The notes below the pieces were generated by a model. It worked only from the letters and a program-made list of their open reading frames with translations. It was not told where the DNA came from and did no database searches. Both the position numbers and the translations under genes were made by a program. Below, piece by piece: positions 43,476 through 52,266 of a stretch of DNA of 55,775 nucleotides. Each line of letters begins with the position of its first letter. Position 1 is the first letter of the stretch. Source of the stretch: JAWPMV01 sp038527215 (GTDB taxonomy: Bacteria > Bacteroidota > Bacteroidia > J057); NCBI GenBank assembly GCA_038527215.1, contig JBCBGC010000042.1, positions 1 through 55,775 on the forward strand, read 5' to 3'.

Positions 43476-44018
43476 ATGAAAATACCAGCGGAACTTCTGA
43501 CCGATCGATTGATACTCAGACCTCACCGTGAGGAGGACTTCGAGCCTTTTTTTGCCTCCATCACCAATAAGGCAGCTACCCAATACCTCCGATTCACTAC
43601 GGAAGAAAGAACCAAAACGGGCACCAAAGCATTTTTTGATGAAATCCTGGCCACCATGGAAACCGACAAGCCCATTTTTGGCCTGGCGGTAGTGGAAAAG
43701 GGCAGTCAAAAATATGTCGGATTTTTTGGATTGTCCTCCCTCAAAGATGGCTCAGGAACGGAAGTCTTTTATGTTTTGCTTCCTGAGTTTTGGGGAAAAG
43801 GGTATGCCGCTGAGGCTGCGAAAAAGATATTTGAATACGCTTTCTCCGTTTTGGGACTAGAGAAACTCGTAACCTTTGTCCCGGTGGTGAGCAAAGGTTC
43901 ACAGCGGGTGGTGGAAAAACTGGGCATGCAACTCAAAGGAGAAGAAGAGCAGGACGAATTTCTGCAAACCGTAGGCAGGTACGTGATTGAAAAGCAGGAA
44001 TTTTTCGATCTCTCCTAA
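43476..44018 (+). CDS. GNAT-family N-acetyltransferase (RimJ/RimL type)
   Basis: 180 residues. Starts LLTDRLILRPHREEDFEPFF, the RimJ/RimL opening; the acetyl-CoA loop is WGKGYAAEAAKKIFEYAF, and VSKGSQRVVEKLGMQLKGE matches the conserved end (normally N-x-x-S). It transfers acetyl to an amine, often a protein N-terminus or a small molecule. Cytoplasmic. A lone gene convergent with the secreted 154-residue protein, 7 bases between the two ends. Confidence 0.92.
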   Translation: MKIPAELLTDRLILRPHREEDFEPFFASITNKAATQYLRFTTEERTKTGTKAFFDEILATMETDKPIFGLAVVEKGSQKYVGFFGLSSLKDGSGTEVFYVLLPEFWGKGYAAEAAKKIFEYAFSVLGLEKLVTFVPVVSKGSQRVVEKLGMQLKGEEEQDEFLQTVGRYVIEKQEFFDLS

Positions 44019-44025
44019 CGCAGGC

Positions 44026-44490
44026 TCAAAAGTTGGCAAAAAATTTCCGCCTGAGGGCTCCTTCAGGTAAGTCCCCCCGTCGCTCAAACCATCCCCGGCG
44101 GATGGCCCATCCCGTATCCTGGTATACCAACCAAAACTTTCCTTTTACCTGATCACCGTAGAAAAAGGTGACCCGAGCCTTCTGCGCCCGGACCCGTAGC
44201 TTTTTAATATAGATGACACAAGCCTCTGCTGCCTCCATGGGTTGATTGACAATCGGAATTTCTTCCCCTTTGAACATCAAGGTAAAGTGGGAGGAAATTT
44301 GGTTGTTGGTAGAAAGGGCGTGGATACAGGGTTGCCCATCAGCATCGCGTTCCCAGATATTTTGCTGGATGCCTTCCTCCAGGCTTTTTTCTAATACCCA
44401 GCCTACCTCTTCTAACTTCTGTGCGGAAAGGTTAAGCGGGAGGAAAAAACTGAGGAGCAGGAGAAGCTTGAGGAGAATTGTGGGGGCCAT
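44026..44490 (-). CDS. secreted protein of unknown function
   Basis: 154 residues with a signal peptide (LLKLLLLLSFFLPLNLSAQ). I do not recognise the mature part. It contains two cysteines (PCIHALS and EACVIYIKK) that could pair, an alternating strand pattern (ARVTFFYGDQVKGKFWLVYQDTGWAIRRGW) and a basic C-terminus. It lies downstream of a thioredoxin-like secreted protein on the same strand, 50 bases apart, so cotranscription is likely and a disulfide relationship is possible but unproven. Confidence 0.7.
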   Translation of the reverse strand: MAPTILLKLLLLLSFFLPLNLSAQKLEEVGWVLEKSLEEGIQQNIWERDADGQPCIHALSTNNQISSHFTLMFKGEEIPIVNQPMEAAEACVIYIKKLRVRAQKARVTFFYGDQVKGKFWLVYQDTGWAIRRGWFERRGDLPEGALRRKFFANF

Positions 44491-44540
44491 GAGTTATGCG
44501 TTTCTTCAAGGAAGAGGCAATCAGGGCCCTGGAGGTTGCA

Positions 44541-45038
44541 CTAGCGTCTGGCTTCGTAGGTGGCAGGGTCTAAGGCCCGGGGATTCCATTTCTTGAAAAA
44601 GTTGACCACTTTCTTTTTGTCATAGGTGGAGCCCGATTCCAGTAAAGCAGTATCCTGGGTGTGGAGTTTGTTGCCCTGGCTGTCGAGGATGACGAGGACC
44701 GGAAAGCCGAAACGCTGGGGGAATTGCAAGCGTTCCATCAAGGCTTTATTCTGGTTTTCCTGGCTGTAGTTGGCATGTACCACCACAAAGTTTTGCTGGA
44801 TAAACTTATACATCACGGTATCCTGCTTGATGAAATCTTCCAACCGATAACACCAGCTACACCAATTCCCTCCTAATTGGATGAAGACAAATTTATCTTC
44901 GGCCTGCGCTTTGGCCAGCGCCTGGTCTACTTGTTCCATTCCATCCAGGGAAGGATCGTAGAGCTTTTTTTTCTCCTGAGCCAATCCAGAAAGGCTACAA
45001 GCAAGTAGTAAAATGACAGAAATTAGTAGGGGTTTCAT
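44541..45038 (-). CDS. secreted thioredoxin-like protein
   Basis: 165 residues from the ATG at 45038, which begins a signal peptide (MKPLLISVILLLACSLSGLAQ); a Met 36 codons upstream would put an unlikely Cys-rich leader in front. The thioredoxin active site is GNWCSWCYRLE (Cys60 and Cys63), followed by a typical core (NFVVVHANY, FGFPVLVILDSQGN with the cis-Pro). It is likely a periplasmic oxidoreductase of the thioredoxin_7/DUF255-like group. Divergent from another thioredoxin-fold gene at 45203, with a 164-base region between that contains inverted repeats. Confidence 0.87.
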   Translation of the reverse strand: MKPLLISVILLLACSLSGLAQEKKKLYDPSLDGMEQVDQALAKAQAEDKFVFIQLGGNWCSWCYRLEDFIKQDTVMYKFIQQNFVVVHANYSQENQNKALMERLQFPQRFGFPVLVILDSQGNKLHTQDTALLESGSTYDKKKVVNFFKKWNPRALDPATYEARR

Positions 45039-45148
45039 ATCCAGGCAATTTGTAAGGGTACAAGGTAGGCATTCCTGCTGGTTTTCCGAGAAGGAAAAGC
45101 AGGGAGGGCCTGAGAAAAATATGTAATGAAGCCTCCCTAAATACACTT

Positions 45149-45163
45149 AATGTAAAATACATT
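45149..45163. repeat. small inverted repeat in the divergent thioredoxin promoter region
   Basis: AATGTA and TACATT pair perfectly around AAA. It lies 40-54 bases upstream of the SPOR-thioredoxin start and 111 bases from the other start, a plausible operator position. Confidence 0.35.
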
Positions 45164-45172
45164 GTTTGTAAT

Positions 45173-45204
45173 ATGTGATGCGCGGTTTTAATCCGTTATC
45201 ACAT
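45173..45204 (+). promoter_or_regulatory. hairpin covering the start codon of the SPOR-thioredoxin gene
   Basis: ATGTGAT (45173-45179) pairs with ATCACAT (45198-45204), and inside it CGG (45183-45185) can pair with CCG (45193-45195). The right arm includes the first two bases of the ATG at 45203, so folding of the leader would hide the start codon. Confidence 0.35.
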
Positions 45205-46084
45205 GGCTGAAAACAGAGTAAAAAGAGGAACCAAAGGAACCACCACCGTGAGGCAGAAACTCAATGTGGTAGGAAGCGGCGTACTTATTCTAAGTGTTTT
45301 GTTTGCTTCCATGGTAAAAATGGAAAATTTGGAAGGACCTTTCACGGACCCTGAAAAGGTCAATCTGCAACGCGTAGGCAGTTTCTCCGAAGGCCTGGCT
45401 CAGGCAGAAGAAAGCCAAAAGCTTTTCCTGGTCCGCTTTTTTACAGATTTTTGCTTCCCCTGCACCTTGCAGGATGAATGGTATCAGGCAGACCTGGACC
45501 TGGAAGATTTGGTCGATGCCTCCTTTATTTCCTATGAGGTCAATGCCGGTGATCCTTTTGGTCATGGGATATCGCTGGCCCGTCAGTACAACATTTCTCA
45601 TTTTCCCAGCATGCTCGTCCTGGATGGGGACGGGACAGAAGTGGGACGGATAGAAAAACTGCTTACCCCAGATGAAGCCTGGCACAAGTTGGAAAACTTC
45701 CTGCAAAAAGGTGATCCTAAACCGACAGACGGCAAAATCTCCAGTCGTTCTGATACAGAAGATATCTGGCTGACTTCAGAGACCATGTTAAAGGAAGAGA
45801 CAGGGGAAGATGCTTCCTTTACCTTGCAGTCAGAATTGGTTTATGGATTAAGGGTGGGGTCTTTCAGCACCTGGGACGAAGCCTACAATATGGCCAATAT
45901 TCGGTCCCGCCATTGGAATCGAGAGATTTGGATTGAGTCCAAAAATGGCCGTCGTTTTCACTTGATTTTGGGCCGTTTCCCCCAACGCAAGGATGCCCAG
46001 ATTACCCGGGCCTATTTAAAAAACTGGGAAGATGAATCCAGTAAAATTCTGGTGGTGAATGCTCAGTCTGTGGTCCTGCCTTAA
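45203..46084 (+). CDS. membrane-anchored thioredoxin-like protein with C-terminal SPOR domain
   Basis: 293 residues. A basic cytoplasmic tail (1-19) and one helix (about 20-38) point to a type II membrane protein. A thioredoxin-like domain follows (about 50-170) with Cys84-Phe-Pro-Cys87 and the cis-Pro in HFPSMLVLDGDG. After a linker, residues 213-288 match a SPOR domain: YGLRVGSFSTWDEAYNMA, then GRRFHLILGRFPQRKDA and ILVVNAQ. SPOR domains bind denuded peptidoglycan, typically at the division site, so this oxidoreductase could act at the cell wall. The stop overlaps that of the convergent gene on TTAA. Confidence 0.82.
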   Translation: MAENRVKRGTKGTTTVRQKLNVVGSGVLILSVLFASMVKMENLEGPFTDPEKVNLQRVGSFSEGLAQAEESQKLFLVRFFTDFCFPCTLQDEWYQADLDLEDLVDASFISYEVNAGDPFGHGISLARQYNISHFPSMLVLDGDGTEVGRIEKLLTPDEAWHKLENFLQKGDPKPTDGKISSRSDTEDIWLTSETMLKEETGEDASFTLQSELVYGLRVGSFSTWDEAYNMANIRSRHWNREIWIESKNGRRFHLILGRFPQRKDAQITRAYLKNWEDESSKILVVNAQSVVLP

Positions 46085-46464
46085 AATCTTTTGAGTTTCA
46101 ACCGTAGGGAAGCACTGGCCGCCGATGGGCTGGCGCCGATCTGATCTCCTAGGTCCACCCAAATACCAATGGGGAGGCGGTTTTCTATATCTAATTCCAG
46201 CCGACATAAATAGCTATAGCCAGAGGGATTCTTTCGGGCATAGGCCGGGAGAAAATGGGGACTGTGGGCCGTCTGGGCCCTGCGAGCTGCGGGCAATGCG
46301 GGACGCTGAAGCCTAAACTGGGCAAAGGAGGGGTCCTCAGATAACACCACCACCTGAGTGAGGCTGTCTTTCAACTGAGGTGAAAGTACGATATCCTGAC
46401 CTTTTACGGCTTGGTGCCCTAGCAGGAAAACCAAAGCACCTATGGTTATCAGTAGCTTTTTCAT
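46081..46464 (-). CDS. small secreted protein of unknown function
   Basis: 127 residues with a signal peptide ending near VKGQ. The mature part has a basic stretch (LPAARRAQTAHSPHFLPAYARKN) and then two strand-like segments, YSYLCRLELDIENRLPIGIWVDLGD and SASLRLKLKRF; the last ones would suit a short beta-barrel or membrane-associated sheet. Not recognised. The gene is preceded by the DUF2911 terminator and shares the overlapping TTAA stop with the plus-strand SPOR protein. Confidence 0.6.
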   Translation of the reverse strand: MKKLLITIGALVFLLGHQAVKGQDIVLSPQLKDSLTQVVVLSEDPSFAQFRLQRPALPAARRAQTAHSPHFLPAYARKNPSGYSYLCRLELDIENRLPIGIWVDLGDQIGASPSAASASLRLKLKRF

Positions 46465-46466
46465 AC

Positions 46467-46511
46467 CTAAAAATAATCATCCCGATCTACTCAAAAAAGC
46501 AGATCGGGATG
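46467..46511 (-). terminator. intrinsic terminator after the DUF2911 gene
   Basis: On the minus strand CATCCCGATCT pairs perfectly with AGATCGGGATG across a 12-base loop, followed by ATTATTTTTAGG. Stem arms lie at 46501-46511 and 46478-46488. Located 29 bases after the DUF2911 stop. Confidence 0.75.
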
Positions 46512-46539
46512 AAAATGTTTTGTCCGGTATCAGACATGC

Positions 46540-47394
46540 TTACTGCCAGCCAGCCAGCAGGTCTTCATTAATTTTTACATAATCGGCATTGCCAGCTTCC
46601 TTGGCCAGTTCCATGGCTTTTTTAGAAGCTGCAACAGCGGCCATTTTATCTCCTTTTTTACCGAGCATACGCGCTTTCCAGGTAACCATCCAGAAAGGAG
46701 GCGTTTCGCGGCTGTCGATCGCTTTGTTGATCCACTCAATGGCCTGGTCCATATCGCGGTCAGTGTTGTAATAATATAGCGCGGCCTGGTAGTAATCTCC
46801 ACCAGCTGGACCAGCCATGACGCGTTCGATATTGGCCATGACGCGCTTGTCGACTTCTACTTTGACATTCATGCTTACCATGACATTATCCCACATCATA
46901 GAAACATCTGCCGCATCGCTGGTCAGGTTTCCGGTCATGATGGTAAAGGATTCCACGGAAAAGGGCAGGGTGGTAGGCTCAACATCAAATCTGGCCAGCT
47001 CATTTTCTGCTTTATACCCGCCTACGTTTCCGCCCAGACGCAGGTCTTTGTACAGCATAATGGTCCATTTGTCCTTACCTGGTTTGGTATAAATGGCGTA
47101 GGTACCCGCAGGTACTTTATTTCCATTCACGGTGGCGTCATCTGAGAAAGTGATTTTGGTGGAAGCATTGGCACCGGTTCTCCAGATTTTGTCATAAGGA
47201 ACCAGATCACCGAAGATCTCGCGTCCTTTCTTGCCGGGACGAGAGTAGTCAATGCTGATGGTGCTCAGGCCTACAGCTTGCTCAATTTTACTGCCGGGGC
47301 TAGGGGCCGGCGTAGAAATCTGGGCAGAAACAGTCAGGGTGGATAGCCCCATTGCCAAGCCCATGACGAATAGAATACGAGTCAGTCTTTTCAT
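46540..47394 (-). CDS. secreted DUF2911 protein
   Basis: 284 residues, signal peptide ending VSAQ. The DUF2911 domain occupies about 35-190: VGLSTISIDYSRPGKKGREIFG, PYDKIWRTGANASTKITFS, VPAGTYAIYTKPGKDKWTIMLY. The C-terminal part (about 195-284) is helical with a TPR-like pattern (AALYYYNTDRDMDQAIEWINKAIDS). DUF2911 proteins are widespread in Bacteroidota and exported; their role is unknown. Own promoter candidate at 47432-47463 and a strong terminator downstream, so a single-gene unit. Confidence 0.9.
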   Translation of the reverse strand: MKRLTRILFVMGLAMGLSTLTVSAQISTPAPSPGSKIEQAVGLSTISIDYSRPGKKGREIFGDLVPYDKIWRTGANASTKITFSDDATVNGNKVPAGTYAIYTKPGKDKWTIMLYKDLRLGGNVGGYKAENELARFDVEPTTLPFSVESFTIMTGNLTSDAADVSMMWDNVMVSMNVKVEVDKRVMANIERVMAGPAGGDYYQAALYYYNTDRDMDQAIEWINKAIDSRETPPFWMVTWKARMLGKKGDKMAAVAASKKAMELAKEAGNADYVKINEDLLAGWQ

Positions 47395-47431
47395 TACTAA
47401 AATTTAAGTTGTCTTTGAGGTCGTAAAAGTT

Positions 47432-47463
47432 CGAAACTATAAAATCCTCGGATTAGGGGCAAT
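47432..47463 (-). promoter_or_regulatory. candidate promoter of the DUF2911 gene
   Basis: On the minus strand: ATTG (47463-47460), 20 bases, then TAGTTTCG (47439-47432). It has one mismatch to TAnnTTTG and starts 38 bases before the ATG. This lies in the longest spacer of the window (47395-47646), which otherwise holds nothing I can support. Confidence 0.4.
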
Positions 47464-47646
47464 TTCGGGAGACCTTTTTGGCATCTATCACCCTTCTTAG
47501 GGAAGTCTTGAAAGCATAGGAAAGCGCATTTGGTAGAGCAATTCTGGCATGCCGACGTATGGGAGGGGACGTTCACAGATTCATAAATTCCCTTTTCCCA
47601 ATTTCTCCTAATTTCAGAAGCAATGTAAACTACAACCACTCAACCT

Positions 47647-50600
47647 ATGCGAAAAAAGATTGGATTTAGCATTAAGATCAGCGCCCTCTGTTTGCTGGTA
47701 GGTTGGTTCCTCCCGGGAGCCGCCTTGCAGGCCCAGAAGGTGGACATGGATATTTTCTCAGATATGAAAGCCCGAAGTGTGGGCCCTGCTGGCATGAGTG
47801 GCCGGGTGACTACCATAGATGTAGTAGAAAATCAGCCAGAAATCATCTATGTGGGGACAGCTTCCGGTGGTCTTTGGAAATCTGAAAGTGGAGGGATCAA
47901 TTGGGAACCTATTTTTGATGACCAAAACGTAGCTTCCATTGGTGCCCTGGCCATCCATCAGGCCAACCCCTCCATTGTGTGGGCAGGTACTGGGGAAGGA
48001 AATCCCCGTAACAGCCAGTCCAGTGGGGCCGGGATCTTTAAGTCTATTGATGGGGGCAAAAGCTGGACCTGCATGGGTCTGGAAAATACCCGGAATATTC
48101 ACCGGGTGATCATTGACCCCACCAATCCGGAGGTCGTCTATGCTGGGGTTCAGGGTTCTGCCTGGGGGGAACACCCCGAAAGAGGCGTATTCAAAACCAC
48201 CGATGGGGGAGAAACCTGGGAGAAAATTTTATATGTAAATGAATCTACCGGGGTAGGGGACATGGTGATTGACCCTGCCAATCCGCAAAAACTCATCGTG
48301 GCCATGTGGCAATTCCGTCGCTGGCCCTGGTTCTTTAAATCAGGCGGAGAAGGCTCCGGCATGTATGTCACCCACGACGGCGGTAAAAACTGGGTGAAAA
48401 GAACCGAGAAAGATGGCATCCCCGGGGGAGAGCTAGGGCGGATGGGACTGGCCATTGCCCGCAACAACCCTAAAATTGTCTATGCGCTGATCGAGTCTAA
48501 GAAAAACGCCCTGTATCGCTCTAATGATGGCGGATTTTCCTGGCGCAAAGTCAATGACAAAAATGATATTGGCAACCGCCCCTTTTACTATGCTGACATA
48601 TACGTAGACCCACAAAATGAAAACCGGGTTTACAGCCTGTATTCTATGATTTCTCGTTCTGAGGATGGGGGCAAAAGTTTTCAGGTCATTGTCCCTTATT
48701 CAGGGGTTCACCCGGACCATCATGCTTTTTGGATTTCTCCAGACGATCCTTCCTACCTCATCAACGGAAACGATGGCGGGATGGCCATCAGCCGGGATAT
48801 GGGGGAGAACTGGCGCTTTGTGGAGAACCTTCCCCTGGCTCAGTATTACCACATCAATGTGGACAATGAATATCCCTACAACATCTATGGGGGGATGCAG
48901 GATAATGGTTCCTGGCGTGGGCCTGCTTACGTATGGCGTTCGGGCGGAATTCGCAATGCTTACTTCGAAGAATTGTTCTTTGGAGATGGCTTTGACGTGG
49001 TGCCGCATCCGGAAGATAGCCGCTATGGCTATGCCATGTCTCAGGGAGGAAACCTGGGTCGCTATGACCTGGCCACGGGTGGCACCAAGTTTATCAAACC
49101 GTTACACCCGGAAGGAACCACCCTCCGGTTCAACTGGAATGCAGCCATCGCTCAAGACCCCTTTGATGTGAACACCATTTATTACGGAAGTCAGTTCGTT
49201 CATAAAAGTACCGATAGAGGGGAAAACTGGACCATGATTTCCCCGGATCTCACCACCAATGATCCAGAAAAACAAAAGCAGCTGGAAAGTGGAGGCCTGA
49301 CCTATGATGTTACCCAGGCGGAGAACCATACGACCATTGTAGCCATTGCGCCTAGTCCCCTGGAAAAAGAGGTTATTTGGGTGGGAACCGATGATGGAAA
49401 TCTCCAGTTGACGCAGGACGGTGGAAAAACCTGGAACAATCTGGCCGACAAACTAGAGGGGGTACCTGCAGGCAGTTGGGTGCCCATGATCCACGCTTCA
49501 AACCACACCGCAGGCGAGGCTTTTGTCGTGGTGAATAATTACCGCAGAAATGATTGGACGCCTTTCCTTTTCCATACCACCGACTTTGGCAAAAGCTGGA
49601 AGAATCTGGTGGACGAGGATAAAGTTTGGGGCTACGCCTTGTCGGTCGTCCAGGACCCGGAAGCGGAGAATTTGTTGTTCATGGGAACTGAGTTCGGGCT
49701 CTATGTCTCCTTTGACAAAGGCAATACCTGGAACCAGTGGAAGCATGGATACCCGACCGTATCTACCATTGATCTGAAAATACATCCCCGCGAGCATGAC
49801 CTGGTAATTGGGACTTTTGGACGGGCTGCTTTCATCATTGATGATATTCGTCCTTTGAGAGAGCTTGCGTTGGAAGGGGCAGATATTCTGGACAAAAGAT
49901 TGCACGTAATCCCGGCTCCTACCGGGGTTCAGGCCATTACCCGTCAGGCCTCAGGCACCCGTTTCGCCGCTGACGGCATGTTTGCCGGGCAAAACCGCTA
50001 TCGGGGAGCCATGTTGTCCTTCCTCTTTAATCCTCCGGCCAAAAGAAAGCCTAAAGGAGGAAAAGATGGAGCCAAAGCTGGCCAAAGACTAGGCATGGAA
50101 GCCATGGCAAATCGCCCTCAGGGCCCTGGAGGAATGGGCAGAGGGGGCCGTGGGGCCCGTGGCGACTCCGTTAAAATGGAAATTCTCAATGCCGATAGAG
50201 AGATTATTCGTACCCTCAAATTCAAAGCTGACTCAGGGCTAAACCGGATCTACTGGGGCATGGACCAAAAAGGCGTGGCGATGCCTCGCTTGGGCGGAGG
50301 CCGTGGCTTTGGTGGTGGAGGCCGAGCCAGAAGAGAGCCTAGTGGCGGACCCGTAATGCCGGGTACTTATCTGGCGAGATTCTCCTTCCGGAAGGCGGTT
50401 GATTCCACTGAGGTGAAGGTGATCATGGATCCCCGCGTGGATTACAAACCTGCAGACCTCGAAGCTATGATGGCCATGAATGAAGATCGCATGGGCATGA
50501 TGAAGCAGTTTGGGGAAAGCATGCAAGCCTTACAAAAAGCGGAAGCTACCCTCAAGAAAGTCAAAGGTTTAATGCCTAAAGGCGATACTACCCAGGTCTT

Positions 50601-50913
50601 TAAGGATTTTCAAAAAGCCCATAAGGCGGTAGCTGACTCCATCAAAAGCATCAATGCGATGGTGCGCTCTGACAACAGCAAGCAGGGCATTTATCGTGAT
50701 CCAAATTTGATTTCCAGCAAAATATTTATGTCCTCTGGCTATCTGAGAACCAGCCTGGATCCTCCAAATGGAACCCAAAAAACGGCCATGGCGCAAATGA
50801 AAGAAGAGGTTGAAGCCTTCTCTTCCCTGGTCGATGGATTCATTGATGGCATGTGGAAAGATTATAAGGAAAAAGCCAGCAAGGTTGACTTAAGTCCGTT
50901 TAGAGAGGACTGA
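47647..50913 (+). CDS. secreted sortilin/VPS10-like protein with Asp-box (BNR) beta-propeller
   Basis: 1088 residues, signal peptide ending LQAQ. Residues about 30-730 hold at least ten Asp-box repeats (for example LWKSESGGINWE, VFKTTDGGETWE, YVTHDGGKNW, LYRSNDGGFSW, LQLTQDGGKTW, YVSFDKGNTW), giving a propeller as in sortilin or sialidase-like proteins. Residues about 800-900 have a Gly/Arg-rich segment (GGMGRGGRGARGD, then GGGRGFGGGGRARRE). The last 200 are helical. This architecture is common in Bacteroidota as secreted 'glycosyl hydrolase' proteins, but without recognised catalytic residues, so enzymatic activity is uncertain. Terminator right behind. Confidence 0.9.
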   Translation: MRKKIGFSIKISALCLLVGWFLPGAALQAQKVDMDIFSDMKARSVGPAGMSGRVTTIDVVENQPEIIYVGTASGGLWKSESGGINWEPIFDDQNVASIGALAIHQANPSIVWAGTGEGNPRNSQSSGAGIFKSIDGGKSWTCMGLENTRNIHRVIIDPTNPEVVYAGVQGSAWGEHPERGVFKTTDGGETWEKILYVNESTGVGDMVIDPANPQKLIVAMWQFRRWPWFFKSGGEGSGMYVTHDGGKNWVKRTEKDGIPGGELGRMGLAIARNNPKIVYALIESKKNALYRSNDGGFSWRKVNDKNDIGNRPFYYADIYVDPQNENRVYSLYSMISRSEDGGKSFQVIVPYSGVHPDHHAFWISPDDPSYLINGNDGGMAISRDMGENWRFVENLPLAQYYHINVDNEYPYNIYGGMQDNGSWRGPAYVWRSGGIRNAYFEELFFGDGFDVVPHPEDSRYGYAMSQGGNLGRYDLATGGTKFIKPLHPEGTTLRFNWNAAIAQDPFDVNTIYYGSQFVHKSTDRGENWTMISPDLTTNDPEKQKQLESGGLTYDVTQAENHTTIVAIAPSPLEKEVIWVGTDDGNLQLTQDGGKTWNNLADKLEGVPAGSWVPMIHASNHTAGEAFVVVNNYRRNDWTPFLFHTTDFGKSWKNLVDEDKVWGYALSVVQDPEAENLLFMGTEFGLYVSFDKGNTWNQWKHGYPTVSTIDLKIHPREHDLVIGTFGRAAFIIDDIRPLRELALEGADILDKRLHVIPAPTGVQAITRQASGTRFAADGMFAGQNRYRGAMLSFLFNPPAKRKPKGGKDGAKAGQRLGMEAMANRPQGPGGMGRGGRGARGDSVKMEILNADREIIRTLKFKADSGLNRIYWGMDQKGVAMPRLGGGRGFGGGGRARREPSGGPVMPGTYLARFSFRKAVDSTEVKVIMDPRVDYKPADLEAMMAMNEDRMGMMKQFGESMQALQKAEATLKKVKGLMPKGDTTQVFKDFQKAHKAVADSIKSINAMVRSDNSKQGIYRDPNLISSKIFMSSGYLRTSLDPPNGTQKTAMAQMKEEVEAFSSLVDGFIDGMWKDYKEKASKVDLSPFRED

Positions 50914-50935
50914 TGTCTGACCAGGCAAGCAACAT

Positions 50936-50966
50936 TCAAAAAGGGACCTCATCGAGGTCCCTTTTG
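50936..50966. terminator. bidirectional intrinsic terminator between the convergent sortilin-like and thrC genes
   Basis: AAAAGGGACCTC (50939-50950) pairs with GAGGTCCCTTTT (50954-50965) around ATC, a 12-bp perfect stem. Plus strand ends in TTTT; on the minus strand the stem runs into TTTTTG. It can serve both genes. Confidence 0.85.
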
Positions 50967-51005
50967 ACTTTCTGAAAACGAACTTAAGGGTAAGTCTTTG
51001 CTACG

Positions 51006-52196
51006 TCAGACCATGTTCTCAAGGTATTTGTAGGCACTGCCGGTATTGAGCAGAATCACACTTTCATCTCGGTTCAACCAATTCATCTTCAAGAGTTTTT
51101 GATAAGCCATCCAGGTAGCTCCTCCTTCGGGGGCTACAAAAATGCCTTCTCGGCGCGCCAGTTGGCTTACTCCGTCGAGAATTTCTTCATCGCTGACTGC
51201 GATGGCAAAACCCTGGGTCTCTGCCAGAATGCGCAATAAAAGTCGGTCCCCGAAGGACTTGGGAACCCTGAGCCCGGAAGCCAGGGTTTTGGGGTGGGCC
51301 GGAGGGATAACCGTGGCAGTGCCCTCCCGAAAGGCTTCAACCAAAGGTTGACAACCGCTGGCCTGCACGGCTACCATACGAGGCAGTTTCCCGTTGGTCC
51401 ATCCCAAGCGACCCAATTCTACAAAGGCTTTCCAGATACCGATCAGGCCGGTCCCACCTCCGGTAGGGTATATCACCACATCAGGGACCTTCCATTGCAA
51501 CTGTTCGGCAATTTCATAACCCATGGTTTTTTTCCCTTCGATACGGTAAGGCTCTTTCAGGGTGGATAAATCAAACCATTGATCGTGGTCGGCTGCTTTT
51601 TTCATTTGAGCCCCGGATTCCCGAATACTTCCCGGGGTAAGATGTAGCTCAGCTCCCATAAACTGGCACTCCTGCTGGAATACCATCGGCGTGGTCTCCG
51701 GCATATAAACCCGGGCCTTCATGCCCGCTCTGGCAGCATAGGCACTGACGGCTCCCCCGGCATTACCAGCGGTAGGAAGGACCACCTGCTTGACCCCCAG
51801 TTCCTTAGCTCGACTGATGGCCATGGAGATGCCGCGGGCCTTGAACGAGCCGCTGGGGTTGAGGGCTTCATGTTTTATCCAAAGCTTACCGGGATGTCGT
51901 TTTACAGGCAGTAGCGGGGTCCAACCTTCTCCCAGACTGACCCGGTTTTCGATTCTTTGCAGCGGAAGCATGGGGGCATAGCGCCACATAGAAGCCGGAC
52001 CCAGGGCCAGGTGTTCTTTCCGCCAGTCGTTCGGTACATGATAAGCTACGAGCAAGGGATGGAGGCATGCTGGATTCTGACAGTAGGATTGTTGCTGATG
52101 TAAGTCATAAGTGGCCCCGCATTCAGGGCAGTACAGATGGCTGGCTGCGCTGGGAACATACTCCTCCCGCGCCTGCATGTGAGGCGTTGAAATCAT
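51006..52196 (-). CDS. thrC: threonine synthase
   Basis: 396 residues, PLP fold type II. An N-terminal zinc-ribbon-like part has Cys23, Cys26 (CPECG) and Cys39, Cys44. Then LGEGWTPLLPV, the Schiff-base Lys119 in SGSFKARG, TAGNAGGAVSAYAARAG, the phosphate loop PTGGGTGLIG and VAPEGGATW. It converts O-phosphohomoserine to threonine in the cytoplasm. The start could also be the Met at residue 7. A textbook promoter lies upstream (52267-52298) and the leader holds a small hairpin. No other threonine genes are nearby. Confidence 0.9.
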   Translation of the reverse strand: MISTPHMQAREEYVPSAASHLYCPECGATYDLHQQQSYCQNPACLHPLLVAYHVPNDWRKEHLALGPASMWRYAPMLPLQRIENRVSLGEGWTPLLPVKRHPGKLWIKHEALNPSGSFKARGISMAISRAKELGVKQVVLPTAGNAGGAVSAYAARAGMKARVYMPETTPMVFQQECQFMGAELHLTPGSIRESGAQMKKAADHDQWFDLSTLKEPYRIEGKKTMGYEIAEQLQWKVPDVVIYPTGGGTGLIGIWKAFVELGRLGWTNGKLPRMVAVQASGCQPLVEAFREGTATVIPPAHPKTLASGLRVPKSFGDRLLLRILAETQGFAIAVSDEEILDGVSQLARREGIFVAPEGGATWMAYQKLLKMNWLNRDESVILLNTGSAYKYLENMV

Positions 52197-52243
52197 AAAG
52201 GCTGCAATTGGTCTGAGGTCTACTAAAATTTAGGGGAGGTGTG

Positions 52244-52263
52244 GGAAGAGGAATCTCTCTTCC
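52244..52263 (-). promoter_or_regulatory. hairpin in the thrC leader
   Basis: GGAAGAG and CTCTTCC (7 bp, 6-base loop) fold in the 5' leader between the -7 box and the thrC ATG. It could influence translation or early termination; there is no T run behind it. Confidence 0.35.
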
Positions 52264-52266
52264 TTT

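Noticed and set aside
47397..47639. Minus-strand frame of 80 codons with several Cys in the spacer upstream of DUF2911
   Set aside because: It has no signal peptide or recognisable domain, runs through the DUF2911 promoter candidate and ends directly before that gene; probably chance.
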